From: Rhodoferax sp.
Lineage (GTDB): Bacteria; Pseudomonadota; Gammaproteobacteria; Burkholderiales; Burkholderiaceae_C
Reading direction: 5' to 3'
Length of the DNA: 64,000 bases
Assembly: GCF_018780565.1 (NCBI RefSeq)
Contig: NZ_JADMJN010000005.1
Location: 558,001-622,000 of the forward strand
Part shown: piece after piece, positions 7,465 through 15,908 of the stretch
How positions within the stretch are numbered: position 1 is the stretch's first letter
Layout of the letters: each line of letters opens with the position of its first letter
Program-made: the position numbers and the translations under genes
Notes under the pieces: generated by a model
Told to the model about the DNA's origin: nothing
Seen by the model: the letters and a program-made list of their open reading frames with translations, nothing else
Database searches by the model: none

Positions 7465-9617
7465 GAGCCACGCGCCTGGTTCTTCAGAAAACGCGTTGCG
7501 AAACCAGACGCCTCCACGGGGCGTCCGAAGTAATAGCCCTGCACCTGCGCACAACCCATGGCCAGCAGCAAATCGACCTGCTCCTTGCGCTCCACCCCTT
7601 CAGCGACCACACTCAAACCCAGGCTAATGGCCATGGCAACGATGGCACCGGCAATGGCCGCGTCGTCCGCGTTGTCGTGAATGTCATTGATGAAAGACTT
7701 GTCGATCTTCAGCTCGTCAATCGGGAAGCGACGCAGGTATGAAAGGCTGGAATAGCCGGTGCCGAAGTCGTCCAGCGAAATCGTCAGACCGAGGCTTTTC
7801 AAGGCCCGCAATGCCAACAGCGTACTGCTGACGTCTTGCATCACCATGCTCTCGGTCAGCTCCAGCGTGACGTACGTCGGATCTGCACCAGTTTGCTCAA
7901 ACACGGACGCCACGCGTTCGGCCAAATCTTCCTGTCTGAACTGACGGGAGGACATGTTGATCGACATCCGCAGAACACCCAGGCCCTGCGCCTTCCAGGC
8001 CACCTGCTGGCGACAGGCTTCGGCCAGCACCCATTCACCCAGCGGCAGAATCAGGCCCGACTCTTCAGCCAGGGGAATGAATTCGATCGGATGGATCAAA
8101 CCTATCTGCGGGTGCTGCCAGCGCACCAGCGCCTCCGCACCCACAATGCGCTCGCTCGCCAGGTCGATCTTGGGTTGGTAGTGCAACTTGAACTCACCGC
8201 GCTCCAGGCCGCGGCGCATGGCGCCTTCCATGTTCATGCGGCTGATAGCGGTCACGCCCATCTCGGGAATGAATTGACGCACGCTGTTGCGGCCATGCTC
8301 CTTGACGCGGTACATGGCAATGTCCGCATAGCGCAACAGAATTTCACCATGATCGCCATCGCGCGGATAAAGCGAAATGCCAATGCTCGCGGTCACAAAC
8401 ACATCATGCCCGCTGATATCGAAAGGTCGCGCCAGCGCTTTCAACACCTTCTCGGCAATCAGGTCCACATCGCCCGTCTCGGGCAAATCGGTGAGCACAA
8501 TCACAAACTCATCGCCGCCCAGGCGCGCCACCGTATCGGTCTCGCGCATGCAAGCGCTCAAGCGCTGCGCCACCTGCTTCAGCATCTCGTCTCCCGCACC
8601 GTGGCCCGACGCATCATTGATCAACTTGAAGTGATCCAGGTCAAGCAACATGACGCCAACCGTCAGATCCTGGCGCTTGGCCCAGGCGATCGCCTGTGTG
8701 ATCCGGTCGTTCAGCAGGTTGCGGTTGGCAAGCCCGGTGAGGCTGTCGTGAGTCGCCTGGTATTCAAGTTCTTTCTGGTAGTTAATGCGGTCGCTGACAT
8801 CGTTGATGACGCTGACAAAATGCGTGGTGGCCATGCCACTGGCGTCCTTCACGGGTGCAATGTGCAACTCGTTCCAGAACTGGGTGCCATCCTTGCGGTA
8901 ATTGCGCAACAGTGCTTCGCCCTGACGCTTCTCCCGCAAGGCCGCGCGAATTTCTTCCAGGTCCGGCTGGGCCAGATCGTCGCGCACAAGAAAACGTCCC
9001 TCACGCCCAATCACCTCGGCCGCACTGTAGCCGGTAATGCGTTCGAACGCCGGGTTCACGTAAACAATCGAGTGATCGCGGTCATCACTGCGCGTGATCA
9101 TGATGCCATTGCTACTGGACACCAGCGCCTGCTCCCGCAGTAGCAGGGCCTGTTCAGCCTCGCGCAACTGCAGCTTGCTCTGGGTGATGTCCTGCAAATC
9201 AGGGTGTTCATGGGGCGTTGACAAGGCGCGAATCGCTTCGCCCAGCTCGCGCGCAAAACGCTCCAGAATGCCATGCGCCTCTTGCCCGGCACTCAGATCG
9301 AAAGCAGCAGTGACGCGCAAATGCGCCAAGGGCGCACTACCAGATCCGAGCGGCAGCGTCAGATGCTGTACCGACGGGGTAGCGTTTGCCTGCGCCCGGG
9401 AAGCACGATAGATTGCCGTCTTGTCACCAGGCTCGAGTTCAATTTCTGCACTCAGGTAAGCGGCCTTCTCGGTGAGAATCCTGCAGAACCCATTCAACAT
9501 GTCCGACAGATCTCGGGTGAACCACAGGCACTGCGATAACTCACCCAGCAGCAGGTACCACTCTGCGAGCCGACGCGATTCGGCGTTCAAAGAGTGCAGG
9601 TCATCAGCTTTCATCAT
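7461..9617 (-). CDS. Cyclic-di-GMP signalling protein: GAF-like, PAS, GGDEF, EAL
   Basis: This 718-residue protein has no membrane segment. Its order is a GAF-like sensor region (about 15-135), a PAS domain (about 165-275), a GGDEF diguanylate cyclase domain (285-450) and an EAL phosphodiesterase domain (460-710). GGDEF is intact at 367-371 and is preceded by an inhibitory-site motif RETD (359-362). EAL is intact (495-497), with QPKIDL, ELTES, DDFGTGYSSL, KIDKSFI and EGVE, so phosphodiesterase activity is likely and cyclase activity possible. The PAS domain is LOV-like (NPAFERITGYS, NYRKDGTQFWNEL) but has GREGRFL where photoreceptors have a cysteine (G207). The upstream region has no strong Shine-Dalgarno sequence. 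Confidence 0.93.
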   Translation of the reverse strand: MMKADDLHSLNAESRRLAEWYLLLGELSQCLWFTRDLSDMLNGFCRILTEKAAYLSAEIELEPGDKTAIYRASRAQANATPSVQHLTLPLGSGSAPLAHLRVTAAFDLSAGQEAHGILERFARELGEAIRALSTPHEHPDLQDITQSKLQLREAEQALLLREQALVSSSNGIMITRSDDRDHSIVYVNPAFERITGYSAAEVIGREGRFLVRDDLAQPDLEEIRAALREKRQGEALLRNYRKDGTQFWNELHIAPVKDASGMATTHFVSVINDVSDRINYQKELEYQATHDSLTGLANRNLLNDRITQAIAWAKRQDLTVGVMLLDLDHFKLINDASGHGAGDEMLKQVAQRLSACMRETDTVARLGGDEFVIVLTDLPETGDVDLIAEKVLKALARPFDISGHDVFVTASIGISLYPRDGDHGEILLRYADIAMYRVKEHGRNSVRQFIPEMGVTAISRMNMEGAMRRGLERGEFKLHYQPKIDLASERIVGAEALVRWQHPQIGLIHPIEFIPLAEESGLILPLGEWVLAEACRQQVAWKAQGLGVLRMSINMSSRQFRQEDLAERVASVFEQTGADPTYVTLELTESMVMQDVSSTLLALRALKSLGLTISLDDFGTGYSSLSYLRRFPIDELKIDKSFINDIHDNADDAAIAGAIVAMAISLGLSVVAEGVERKEQVDLLLAMGCAQVQGYYFGRPVEASGFATRFLKNQARGS

Positions 9618-9829
9618 GTCAATTCACGGTTTCCAAAACAGAGCTGACACAAAGGATGCAGCGGGCGGATTCTAATGCGCTTCAATACTGCCCAAAGCCC
9701 TGGGCGACGCTTTCGCAACACCCCTCGGCGTTAACCCCTATGCCTCCTGCAAAAATAGATGCGCCACATCAATGAACCTCCACCACAAACGGTAGACTGA
9801 TCCATGACTATTCGGCAAGGAAGAAAGCT

Positions 9830-10669
9830 ATGTCACGAATCAAGCGTTTGAAGGCCTCTCTGACCCAGTTTCCAGATATTCCAGCGCCATCCATGTGGCT
9901 GCTGGCCTCGGAGTACCGGGCATTCTGGGAATACTTTGCGGGTGTCGCTTTTTATGGCCTTGTCCGGCGTGTCGCTCCCAAGGGCGACGGGCATCCGGTA
10001 CTGGTCATTCCTGGCTTGGGCGCGTCTGACTTGTCGACGGATCTGTTGCGCCGCTTCCTGGATGACCTGGGCTACGTGACCTACCCCTGGGGCCTGGGTC
10101 GCAACACCGGCGTCAAAGAAGAGAAATCAGACTTGATGTTGCAGCGACTCCAATACATCTTCGACCGCCATGGGAAAAAGGTCAGTGTCATTGGTCAAAG
10201 TCTGGGCGGCGTGTTTGCACGCGAAGTAGCCAAGTTCGGGCCTTCCATGGTGCGCCAGGTCATTACCCTGGGTTCACCCTTCACCGGCCATCCCCTGGCA
10301 TCCACCGGCACGCACCTGTACGAGTGGCTTTCAGGCGATCGATTTGAAGACATGGACTTCAACCAGCACCTGGAGATTCGCAACAAACCGCCAGTCCCCA
10401 CCACTTCAATTTACAGCAAGCTCGACGGCGTGGTGGCCTGGAAATGTTCAATCGAAGACGGTCGACCTGAAGGCGAGAGCATCAATCTGCGCGGCAACAC
10501 ACACATTGGCATGGGCAGCAGCCCTGGCGCCCTGTACCTGATTGCAGATCGCTTGGCACAAACCGAAAATAACTGGAAGCCGTTTGAGCCTGAAGGCCTT
10601 GCACGCGTTTTCTATGGCACAAACGATCATCTGGATTCGTCTCACGAACCATCGCCTGCACACTCTTAG
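9830..10669 (+). CDS. Alpha/beta hydrolase next to wax ester synthase
   Basis: This 279-residue protein has an alpha/beta hydrolase core. PVLVIPGLGAS (56-66) forms the oxyanion strand and turn, S124 in GQSLGG is the nucleophile, and TTSIYSKLDGVV (about 190-201) and GNTHIGMGSSP hold the likely acid and histidine. The IPGLG-type turn is typical of lipase/acyltransferase-like hydrolases. AAGGAAG stands before the ATG. It precedes the wax ester synthase/DGAT gene by 40 bases in the same direction, so hydrolysis or remodelling of storage lipids is a reasonable role. The exact substrate is unknown. Confidence 0.82.
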   Translation: MSRIKRLKASLTQFPDIPAPSMWLLASEYRAFWEYFAGVAFYGLVRRVAPKGDGHPVLVIPGLGASDLSTDLLRRFLDDLGYVTYPWGLGRNTGVKEEKSDLMLQRLQYIFDRHGKKVSVIGQSLGGVFAREVAKFGPSMVRQVITLGSPFTGHPLASTGTHLYEWLSGDRFEDMDFNQHLEIRNKPPVPTTSIYSKLDGVVAWKCSIEDGRPEGESINLRGNTHIGMGSSPGALYLIADRLAQTENNWKPFEPEGLARVFYGTNDHLDSSHEPSPAHS

Positions 10670-10709
10670 GCGCCGGGGTTTCAAAAAATAATTCCAAGGA
10701 ACAGTCCCC

Positions 10710-12197
10710 ATGCAAGCCCTCAGCCCAACCGACTCCGCCTTTTTATGGATGGAAACCCGTAGCCAACCCATGCACGTGGCAGGTTTCAACATCTACACAC
10801 CACCCAAGGGGGCCGGCCCCGACTTCGTGAGCAGTCTGCTTGCCCAATGGGGCAAGCACCTGAAAGCCACGGCCCCCTTCAATGTGCGTCCAGTGCTGCG
10901 TCTGGGCCTGTGGTTCTGGGAAGAAGACGCAGAGTTTGAGCTGGACTACCATCTGCGACATTTGGCCCTGCCTCAACCCGGGCGCATTCGTGAACTGCTG
11001 GCCATGGTCTCGCGCCTGCATGGGAACCTGATGGACCGCAGCCGCCCCTTGTGGGAAATCTATGTGATCGAAGGCCTGCCGGGAGGTCGCTTTGCAACGT
11101 ATATCAAAATCCACCATGCGTTGGTCGATGGCGTAACAGGCGCGAAAATCATGGCCAAAGGCCTGGCACTCACTCCTGACGAGCAGAAACCACCGCTATG
11201 GGCTCAAACCTATTTCAAGTCGGCCTCGACCCAGCGCGCTTCGGCCCCGCAAGGTCTGTTGCAGCAACTTGGCAGCGTGGCTCGGGCCGGTCGCGATATT
11301 GTTCCCGGCATTGGCAGCGGCCTGTGGGACATGGTGAAGGCCAGCAAGGCCGACAGCGTATCCGTGCGTCCGTTCCAGGCGCCGCCAACACCCTTCAATG
11401 TTGAAATTTCGGGTTCACGCAGGTTTGCGTCGCAGTCGTACTCACTGGCGCGGTTCAAGCGTATCGGTGAGATGGCGGGCGCCACCGTCAACGATGTCAC
11501 GCTGGCCATCTGCGCTGGCGCATTGCGCAAATACCTGGAAGCCCACAACGCACTTCCTGCGAAACCCTTGATTGCCATGGTGCCAGTATCGCTGCATGGT
11601 GAAAGCGAAGGGGGCGGAAATCAGGTGTCACTTCTACTGGCCAATCTGGCCACCGATGTGCGCGACCCGCTCAAACGCCTGCAACGTATTGTGCAATCGA
11701 CCTCCGAGGCCAAGGCAAGGTTGTCCACAATGCCCCGCCTGCAAAAAATGGCCCATGGCGTTACCTCGATCTCACCCATGGGGGCCAGCATCGTCACGGG
11801 CAGTGCGAAAGAGCACCCGCTGTTCAATCTGGTCATCTCCAACGTACCCGGTTCAAAAACCGACCTGTACCTCAACGGAGCCAGGCTCGATGAGGTCTAC
11901 CCAGTGTCCATCGTCACCCACTACCAGGCACTCAACATCACCATCAGCGGCTATGGCGACAACCTGGGCTTTGGCTACATTGCCTGCCGCCGCTCGCTGC
12001 CCAATCTGCAACGCATGCTGGACTACACCGACAGCGCCATTCAGGAACTCGAAGCCGCACTGAACATCGAAAGTGCCAGCCCTGTTGCGCCCAGGAACGC
12101 GGCCAAGCCACGCAAGGCGGTATTGGCAAAATCCCCTGCACCAAAGCCTGCCAAGGCTAAATCTGCAACTGCCAAGCCAGTCACTACCCGAGCTTAA
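10710..12197 (+). CDS. Wax ester synthase / acyl-CoA:diacylglycerol acyltransferase
   Basis: This 495-residue WS/DGAT enzyme joins an acyl-CoA to a fatty alcohol or diacylglycerol, making wax esters or triacylglycerol. The catalytic HHALVDG is intact at 135-141, preceded by PLWEIYVIEGL (113-123). The later motif ISNVPGSKTDLYLNG is also present. Length fits the family (about 450-500). The last 30 or so residues are rich in Lys, Ala and Pro (AKPRKAVLAK, PKPAKAKSATAKP), a basic tail that could contact the lipid droplet or nucleic acid. It probably forms an operon with the preceding hydrolase and ends 4 bases inside the convergent SMP-30 gene. Confidence 0.93.
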   Translation: MQALSPTDSAFLWMETRSQPMHVAGFNIYTPPKGAGPDFVSSLLAQWGKHLKATAPFNVRPVLRLGLWFWEEDAEFELDYHLRHLALPQPGRIRELLAMVSRLHGNLMDRSRPLWEIYVIEGLPGGRFATYIKIHHALVDGVTGAKIMAKGLALTPDEQKPPLWAQTYFKSASTQRASAPQGLLQQLGSVARAGRDIVPGIGSGLWDMVKASKADSVSVRPFQAPPTPFNVEISGSRRFASQSYSLARFKRIGEMAGATVNDVTLAICAGALRKYLEAHNALPAKPLIAMVPVSLHGESEGGGNQVSLLLANLATDVRDPLKRLQRIVQSTSEAKARLSTMPRLQKMAHGVTSISPMGASIVTGSAKEHPLFNLVISNVPGSKTDLYLNGARLDEVYPVSIVTHYQALNITISGYGDNLGFGYIACRRSLPNLQRMLDYTDSAIQELEAALNIESASPVAPRNAAKPRKAVLAKSPAPKPAKAKSATAKPVTTRA

Positions 12198-13048
12198 GGC
12201 CGACCCGCTCCAGGCACGTCCACAGGCATCGTGGCGATCGAACCCGCCAATGCCTCGCGCGACTGCTCGGCATTGAACTTCAACTTGCTCATCAACACAA
12301 ACAGGGTCTTTCGATCCGGCCCGCCCAGCATGCAGGCAATGGCCTGGCCGGACGTAGGTGTTCGCTGGGTCACTTCCCCACCCTCTCGCACACGCACGAC
12401 TTCGCGGCTGGTGGGTGATGCCACCCAGATCGCTCCTTCTGCATCAAGGCAAATGCCATCTGGTGAAGTTCCGGGCAGTTCCGCCCAGACACGGCGATTG
12501 CTCAGGCCACCGTCGGACTCAATGGTGAACGCAGTCAGTCGTGCACCATAGGTTTCGGCCACCACCAGTGTGCGTCCGTCCGGCGTGATGACGCTGCCGT
12601 TCGGAAAATGCAGGTCTTCGGCCACAACCCGAACCTTGCCTTCAGGCGTCACCATGATCAGACGCGCAGGCACCAACTCATGGCGTGCGGCATTGTCAAA
12701 ACCAAAGTTGCCAATGTAGGCACGCCCCAGTGCGTCCACGACCATGTCATTGCAGTGAAAAGTTGCAAGCTTTGACAGATCCGCCACCTCGGTCAGCCCC
12801 TCCGGGTCGAGGCGCATCAGACGCCGATCGGTCATGGACACGACCAGCAAACGCCCATCCGGCAACCAACCCAGGCCAGAGGGTTGGCCCGGCACTTTCA
12901 CCACGGTCTCCACCCGCCCGTCCATCGTCGCTCGTTTGACGCTGTGGGTATAAAAGTCAGAAAACCACAGCGCGCCCTCATGCCAGCGCGGCGCCTCGGG
13001 AAAGGCCAACTGGCCAAGAAAGGGAGTGAGGGTTTGCGTAGGTTCCAT
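12194..13048 (-). CDS. SMP-30/gluconolactonase family protein
   Basis: This 284-residue protein is a six-bladed beta-propeller of the SMP-30/LRE family, whose members are Ca- or Zn-dependent lactonases. Metal-site features are E18 in FPEAPRW, an asparagine in FHCNDMVVDALGRAYIGN, and an aspartate in SPDGICLDAEG. Blade repeats such as LGWLPDGRLLVVS and GSVITPDGRTLVVAE are visible. No signal peptide is seen, so it should be cytoplasmic. AGG lies 5 bases before the ATG. The substrate cannot be assigned; a sugar or aromatic lactone is typical for the family. Its end overlaps the wax ester synthase end by 4 bases. Confidence 0.88.
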   Translation of the reverse strand: MEPTQTLTPFLGQLAFPEAPRWHEGALWFSDFYTHSVKRATMDGRVETVVKVPGQPSGLGWLPDGRLLVVSMTDRRLMRLDPEGLTEVADLSKLATFHCNDMVVDALGRAYIGNFGFDNAARHELVPARLIMVTPEGKVRVVAEDLHFPNGSVITPDGRTLVVAETYGARLTAFTIESDGGLSNRRVWAELPGTSPDGICLDAEGAIWVASPTSREVVRVREGGEVTQRTPTSGQAIACMLGGPDRKTLFVLMSKLKFNAEQSREALAGSIATMPVDVPGAGRP

Positions 13049-13154
13049 GATCGCCTAAAGTGAAGAAGAGGAGGTACCCATCCTACCGTGAGGAACTGTC
13101 AACGCTGCAAGCCTTGCCAGATAGGCGCGTCAACTGGGGGACAGGACGGGTCTA

Positions 13155-13171
13155 CCCTCGATAATCGAGGG
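13155..13171. promoter_or_regulatory. Perfect palindrome with -10-like GATAAT abutting the chrA start
   Basis: CCCTCGAT (13155-13162) and ATCGAGGG (13164-13171) form an 8-bp inverted repeat with a 1-base centre. It contains GATAAT (13160-13165), and the chrA ATG begins two bases after the palindrome. If GATAAT is the -10, transcription would start about at the ATG. No convincing -35 was found. Confidence 0.45.
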
Positions 13172-13172
13172 C

Positions 13173-13805
13173 ATGACGCATCCTGCCCCGCCAACGCCCG
13201 GCCAACCGCCCGGCGCATCCAACAGCAAGCACCCCCAACCTGAATCCCTTGGCGACCTGTTCTGGTCATTCACGAATCTGGCCCTGCAAGGCTTCGGCGG
13301 CGTCGTCGCCATCGTGCAACGGGAGATGGTCGAGAAGAAGAAGTGGCTGACCCCCGAGGAGTTCATTGAAGACTGGGCTGTCGCCCAAATTCTGCCGGGA
13401 CCCAACGTGGTCAACCTGTCCCTGATGATTGGCGACCGCTACTTTGGCATGCGAGGGGCGTTGGCAGCACTGGCAGGCATGCTGACCTTTCCACTGCTGA
13501 TCGTCCTGTCGTTGGCAGCCTTGTTTGCCGGCGTATCGGATTCACCCGGCATCCAGGGAGCGCTGCGTGGCATGGGTGCCGTGGCGGCGGGCATGATTGC
13601 CGCAACAGGGCTCAAACTCATTGCCTCCATCAAGGCCAATATCATGGGAACTATTGTTTGCTGGTCGCTGGCCGCTATTACTTTTATCGCTATTGCGCTT
13701 CTCCGGATACCCTTGGCCTGGGTGCTCCTGGGTATCGGTGGTTTGGCCTGTGCCTGGGCGTATCGACAATTGGGCAAGGTCCAGGCCCTTGAGGGCTCTC
13801 CATGA
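13173..13805 (+). CDS. chrA: Chromate transporter, first short-chain subunit
   Basis: This 210-residue membrane protein is a single CHR domain. The full ChrA chromate efflux protein has two such domains; here each is a separate gene. Family features are the FTNLALQGFGGVVAIVQ segment after a hydrophilic Pro-rich N-terminus (about 1-25), MVEKKKWLTPEEFIEDWAVAQILPGPN (in parts, about 52-78), and several hydrophobic helices. CHR pairs work as antiparallel heterodimers to export chromate. The stop overlaps the start of the second subunit (ATGA). No clear Shine-Dalgarno sequence precedes the ATG, and a palindrome with a -10-like box sits there instead. A different oxyanion is possible. Confidence 0.9.
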   Translation: MTHPAPPTPGQPPGASNSKHPQPESLGDLFWSFTNLALQGFGGVVAIVQREMVEKKKWLTPEEFIEDWAVAQILPGPNVVNLSLMIGDRYFGMRGALAALAGMLTFPLLIVLSLAALFAGVSDSPGIQGALRGMGAVAAGMIAATGLKLIASIKANIMGTIVCWSLAAITFIAIALLRIPLAWVLLGIGGLACAWAYRQLGKVQALEGSP

Positions 13806-14410
13806 GCATGAACCTGCATCTGGCGCTGAACACGACTGACTGGCTGGCCATGTTCACCCATTTCATGTCGCTGTCGCTGCTGGCCATTGGCGGTGCCATC
13901 ACCACCGCGCCCGATATGCACCGCTATCTGGTAGATGAGCAGCACTGGCTCACCGACAGCCAATTTACATCCTCCATCGCACTGGCCCAGGCAGCCCCCG
14001 GTCCCAACCTTTTGTTCATTGCCGTGCTGGGCTGGAACGTGGGGGTGAATGCCGGAGGCGGAATGGGCGCCGGTGCATCGGCCTGGGGTTTGGGCTTGAT
14101 GGGAATGAGCATTGCCATGGTGGGCATCATGCTACCCAGCACCACCCTCACCTTTGCCGCCACCCGCTGGGCCCATCAAAACCGGGAGCTGCGCGCTGTA
14201 CGTGCCTTCAAGCAGGGCATGGCACCCATCGTGATTGCACTGCTGATTGCCACGGGCTGGATTCTGGCCGCCGGCCACGGCAGCTTGGCCGAGCATTGGC
14301 ACTTGTGGCTGCTGACGGGTGTGAGCGCACTGATCGTCTGGCGCACCAAGCTGCATTTACTGTGGCTGCTGGGAGCGGGCGGCATGCTGGGCTGGCTGGG
14401 CTGGGTTTAG
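13802..14410 (+). CDS. chrA: Chromate transporter, second short-chain subunit
   Basis: This 202-residue single CHR domain protein is the partner of the preceding gene. The N-terminal FMSLSLLAIGGAITTAPDM and the ALAQAAPGPNLLF motif (about 60-72) parallel the first subunit. About five to six hydrophobic helices follow. The start overlaps the first gene by 4 bases, so synthesis of the two halves is probably coupled in equal amounts. The glycine-rich stretch GGGMGAGASAWG lies between helices. It converges on the lipoprotein gene with a 13-base gap. Confidence 0.9.
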   Translation: MSMNLHLALNTTDWLAMFTHFMSLSLLAIGGAITTAPDMHRYLVDEQHWLTDSQFTSSIALAQAAPGPNLLFIAVLGWNVGVNAGGGMGAGASAWGLGLMGMSIAMVGIMLPSTTLTFAATRWAHQNRELRAVRAFKQGMAPIVIALLIATGWILAAGHGSLAEHWHLWLLTGVSALIVWRTKLHLLWLLGAGGMLGWLGWV

Positions 14411-14423
14411 GGTTGAGGTTTCG

Positions 14424-14783
14424 TCAGCGCGGACCCTCGAAGAAAACGTAGTTGGTGGCGTAGTCGCTGAATTCAAAATACACTTTTTTCTCGCCTGGAT
14501 CGACCACAAAATTCAGGTTTTCATCCAGCACACCATAGCCATAGCGATAGGCACGCGGCTTGTTGTCATCGGTGCCCATGGCGGTACTGAGCTTGTCGAT
14601 TTTCAGAAACCGGCGCACCAGCTTGTCGCCCGCATAGACCTCCAGAACGCCGTTGGTGCCGGTCCAGTTCTGAATGTCGCGGCTGATCTTGTTTTGCTGC
14701 TCCTGGGTGCAACTTGCAAGAAGAAATAGGGACACAGCCCCTATCCAAATTGCCACACCAGCTCTTCTTTTGATAGCGAACAT
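14424..14783 (-). CDS. Small lipoprotein of unknown function
   Basis: This 119-residue protein starts with a basic n-region (KRR) and a hydrophobic core and ends its signal in LLASC, a lipobox, so C25 should be lipidated. The mature part has features such as NGVLEVYAGDKLVRRFLKID and a C-terminal tyrosine/phenylalanine-rich beta region. I do not recognise the family. The first codons (GCTATCAAAAGAAGAGCTGG) resemble the dispersed repeat found between other genes here, so the start may have been shaped by a repeat copy. It lies downstream of rlmB in the same direction with a 21-base gap. Confidence 0.75.
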   Translation of the reverse strand: MFAIKRRAGVAIWIGAVSLFLLASCTQEQQNKISRDIQNWTGTNGVLEVYAGDKLVRRFLKIDKLSTAMGTDDNKPRAYRYGYGVLDENLNFVVDPGEKKVYFEFSDYATNYVFFEGPR

Positions 14784-14804
14784 ATTATTCTTTCGAAGCC
14801 GGTT

Positions 14805-15578
14805 TCAGACGCTGGACCGCTGACGCACGGCCTCGTACAAACAGACACCACTGGCCACCGACACGTTCAGACTCTCCACTGCGCCGCGCATGGGAATGCT
14901 AACCAGCTGGTCACAGGTTTTTGCGGTCAGCTGGCGCATACCATCACCCTCGGCCCCCAAGACCAAGGCCACCGGACCTTTGAGGTCGGCCTGGTACAGG
15001 GTCTGGCTGGCCGCGTCACTGGTGCCGATGATCCAGATGTTGCGTTCCTTGAGTTCATTCAGGGTACGCGCCAGGTTGGTCACCATGAAATAAGGCACGG
15101 TTTCCGCAGCCCCGCTGGCTACCTTGGCCACGGTGGCATTGATGCCGGCCGCGTGGTCTTTCGGTGCAATCACGGCATGCACGCCCGCCCCATCCGCCAC
15201 GCGCAGGCAGGCACCCAGGTTGTGCGGATCGGTCACGCCATCAAGCACCAGAATCAGGGGCGCAACCCGCTCGCTGGCAGGTAACGCGGCGTTGGACACC
15301 TCCAGGTTCTCCAGCAGTTCGTCCAGTGAGTGAACCTGGGTCAACTCCTGCACCCGCGCAGCCACGCCCTGGTGACCATGCCCACCGCAGAGTTTGGCCA
15401 GGCGCATGCCATCGGCCTCGATCAGGCGCACACCCGCTTCATTCACTTTTTCAAGGAACTGGCGCATGCGCGCATCGCGGCGTGTAGGCTCGTAATAAAT
15501 CTCGACAATGGATTTGGGTGCGGTTTTGAGACGCACGCCGACGGCGTGAAAGCCGAAAAGAACTTTGGGTGAAGACAT
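14805..15578 (-). CDS. rlmB: 23S rRNA (guanosine-2'-O)-methyltransferase RlmB
   Basis: This 257-residue SpoU/TrmH-family enzyme 2'-O-methylates G2251 of 23S rRNA. A small L30e-like RNA-binding domain (about 3-80) starts at [13 protein letters not shown]. The trefoil-knot SPOUT domain carries [17 protein letters not shown] (motif 1), [12 protein letters not shown] (motif 2) and [15 protein letters not shown] (motif 3), all intact. I chose ATG 15578 because homologous sequence starts there. It has no Shine-Dalgarno sequence, but a GATAAT on the minus strand ends 6 bases before it, so the message may be leaderless. Divergent from the DUF3297 gene. Confidence 0.95.
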   Translation of the reverse strand: MSSPKVLFGFHAVGVRLKTAPKSIVEIYYEPTRRDARMRQFLEKVNEAGVRLIEADGMRLAKLCGGHGHQGVAARVQELTQVHSLDELLENLEVSNAALPASERVAPLILVLDGVTDPHNLGACLRVADGAGVHAVIAPKDHAAGINATVAKVASGAAETVPYFMVTNLARTLNELKERNIWIIGTSDAASQTLYQADLKGPVALVLGAEGDGMRQLTAKTCDQLVSIPMRGAVESLNVSVASGVCLYEAVRQRSSV

Positions 15579-15584
15579 GACGAC

Positions 15585-15590
15585 ATTATC
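15585..15590 (-). promoter_or_regulatory. Candidate -10 element of a leaderless rlmB transcript
   Basis: On the minus strand GATAAT is followed by six bases and then the rlmB ATG (15578). A TTCCCG lies about 17 bases upstream as a weak -35. Transcription would start at or next to the ATG. Confidence 0.4.
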
Positions 15591-15648
15591 GCGGCATGGG
15601 TCAAATGCGGGAAAATGGGCGTTGATTCGCATTAATTGAAGAAACCCC

Positions 15649-15897
15649 ATGAACGAAACCACTCAACGTCCCGCCCTCCCCGATCATCTGTGCTGCGATC
15701 CGCGCAGTCCCCATCACGTCGCGGCCGTATTCGAACATGACATCGGCATACGTTTCAATGACAAGGAGCGCATGGATGTCGAGGAATACTGCATCAGCGA
15801 GGGCTGGATCAAAGTGCCTGCAGGCAAAACAGTCGATCGCAAAGGCAAGCCACTGTTGATCAAACTCAAGGGCAAAGTCGAAGCGTTTTATCGCTAA
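15649..15897 (+). CDS. DUF3297 family protein
   Basis: This 82-residue protein has the DUF3297 signature: [19 protein letters not shown], then [21 protein letters not shown] and [16 protein letters not shown] at the end. It is small, soluble and of unknown function. TTGAAGAAAC provides a weak ribosome site before the ATG. It stands alone between the divergent rlmB and the convergent ABC ATPase gene, 11 bases from the latter's stop. Confidence 0.85.
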   Translation: MNETTQRPALPDHLCCDPRSPHHVAAVFEHDIGIRFNDKERMDVEEYCISEGWIKVPAGKTVDRKGKPLLIKLKGKVEAFYR

Positions 15898-15908
15898 AAG
15901 TGCTCAGG

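Noticed and set aside
8800..9130. A blue-light LOV photoreceptor
   Set aside because: The photoactive cysteine is glycine and the flavin-contacting glutamine is isoleucine, so classic LOV photochemistry is not possible.
7836..9143. 435-codon open frame on the plus strand opposite the GGDEF-EAL gene
   Set aside because: It is a shadow of an intact signalling gene; the sequence is rich in His and Arg without a fold.
13660..13700. Possible repeat copy inside the first chrA gene (GCTATTACTTTTATCGCTAT)
   Set aside because: The similarity to the dispersed repeat is partial and needs a gap, and the stretch encodes an ordinary membrane helix, so chance is likely.
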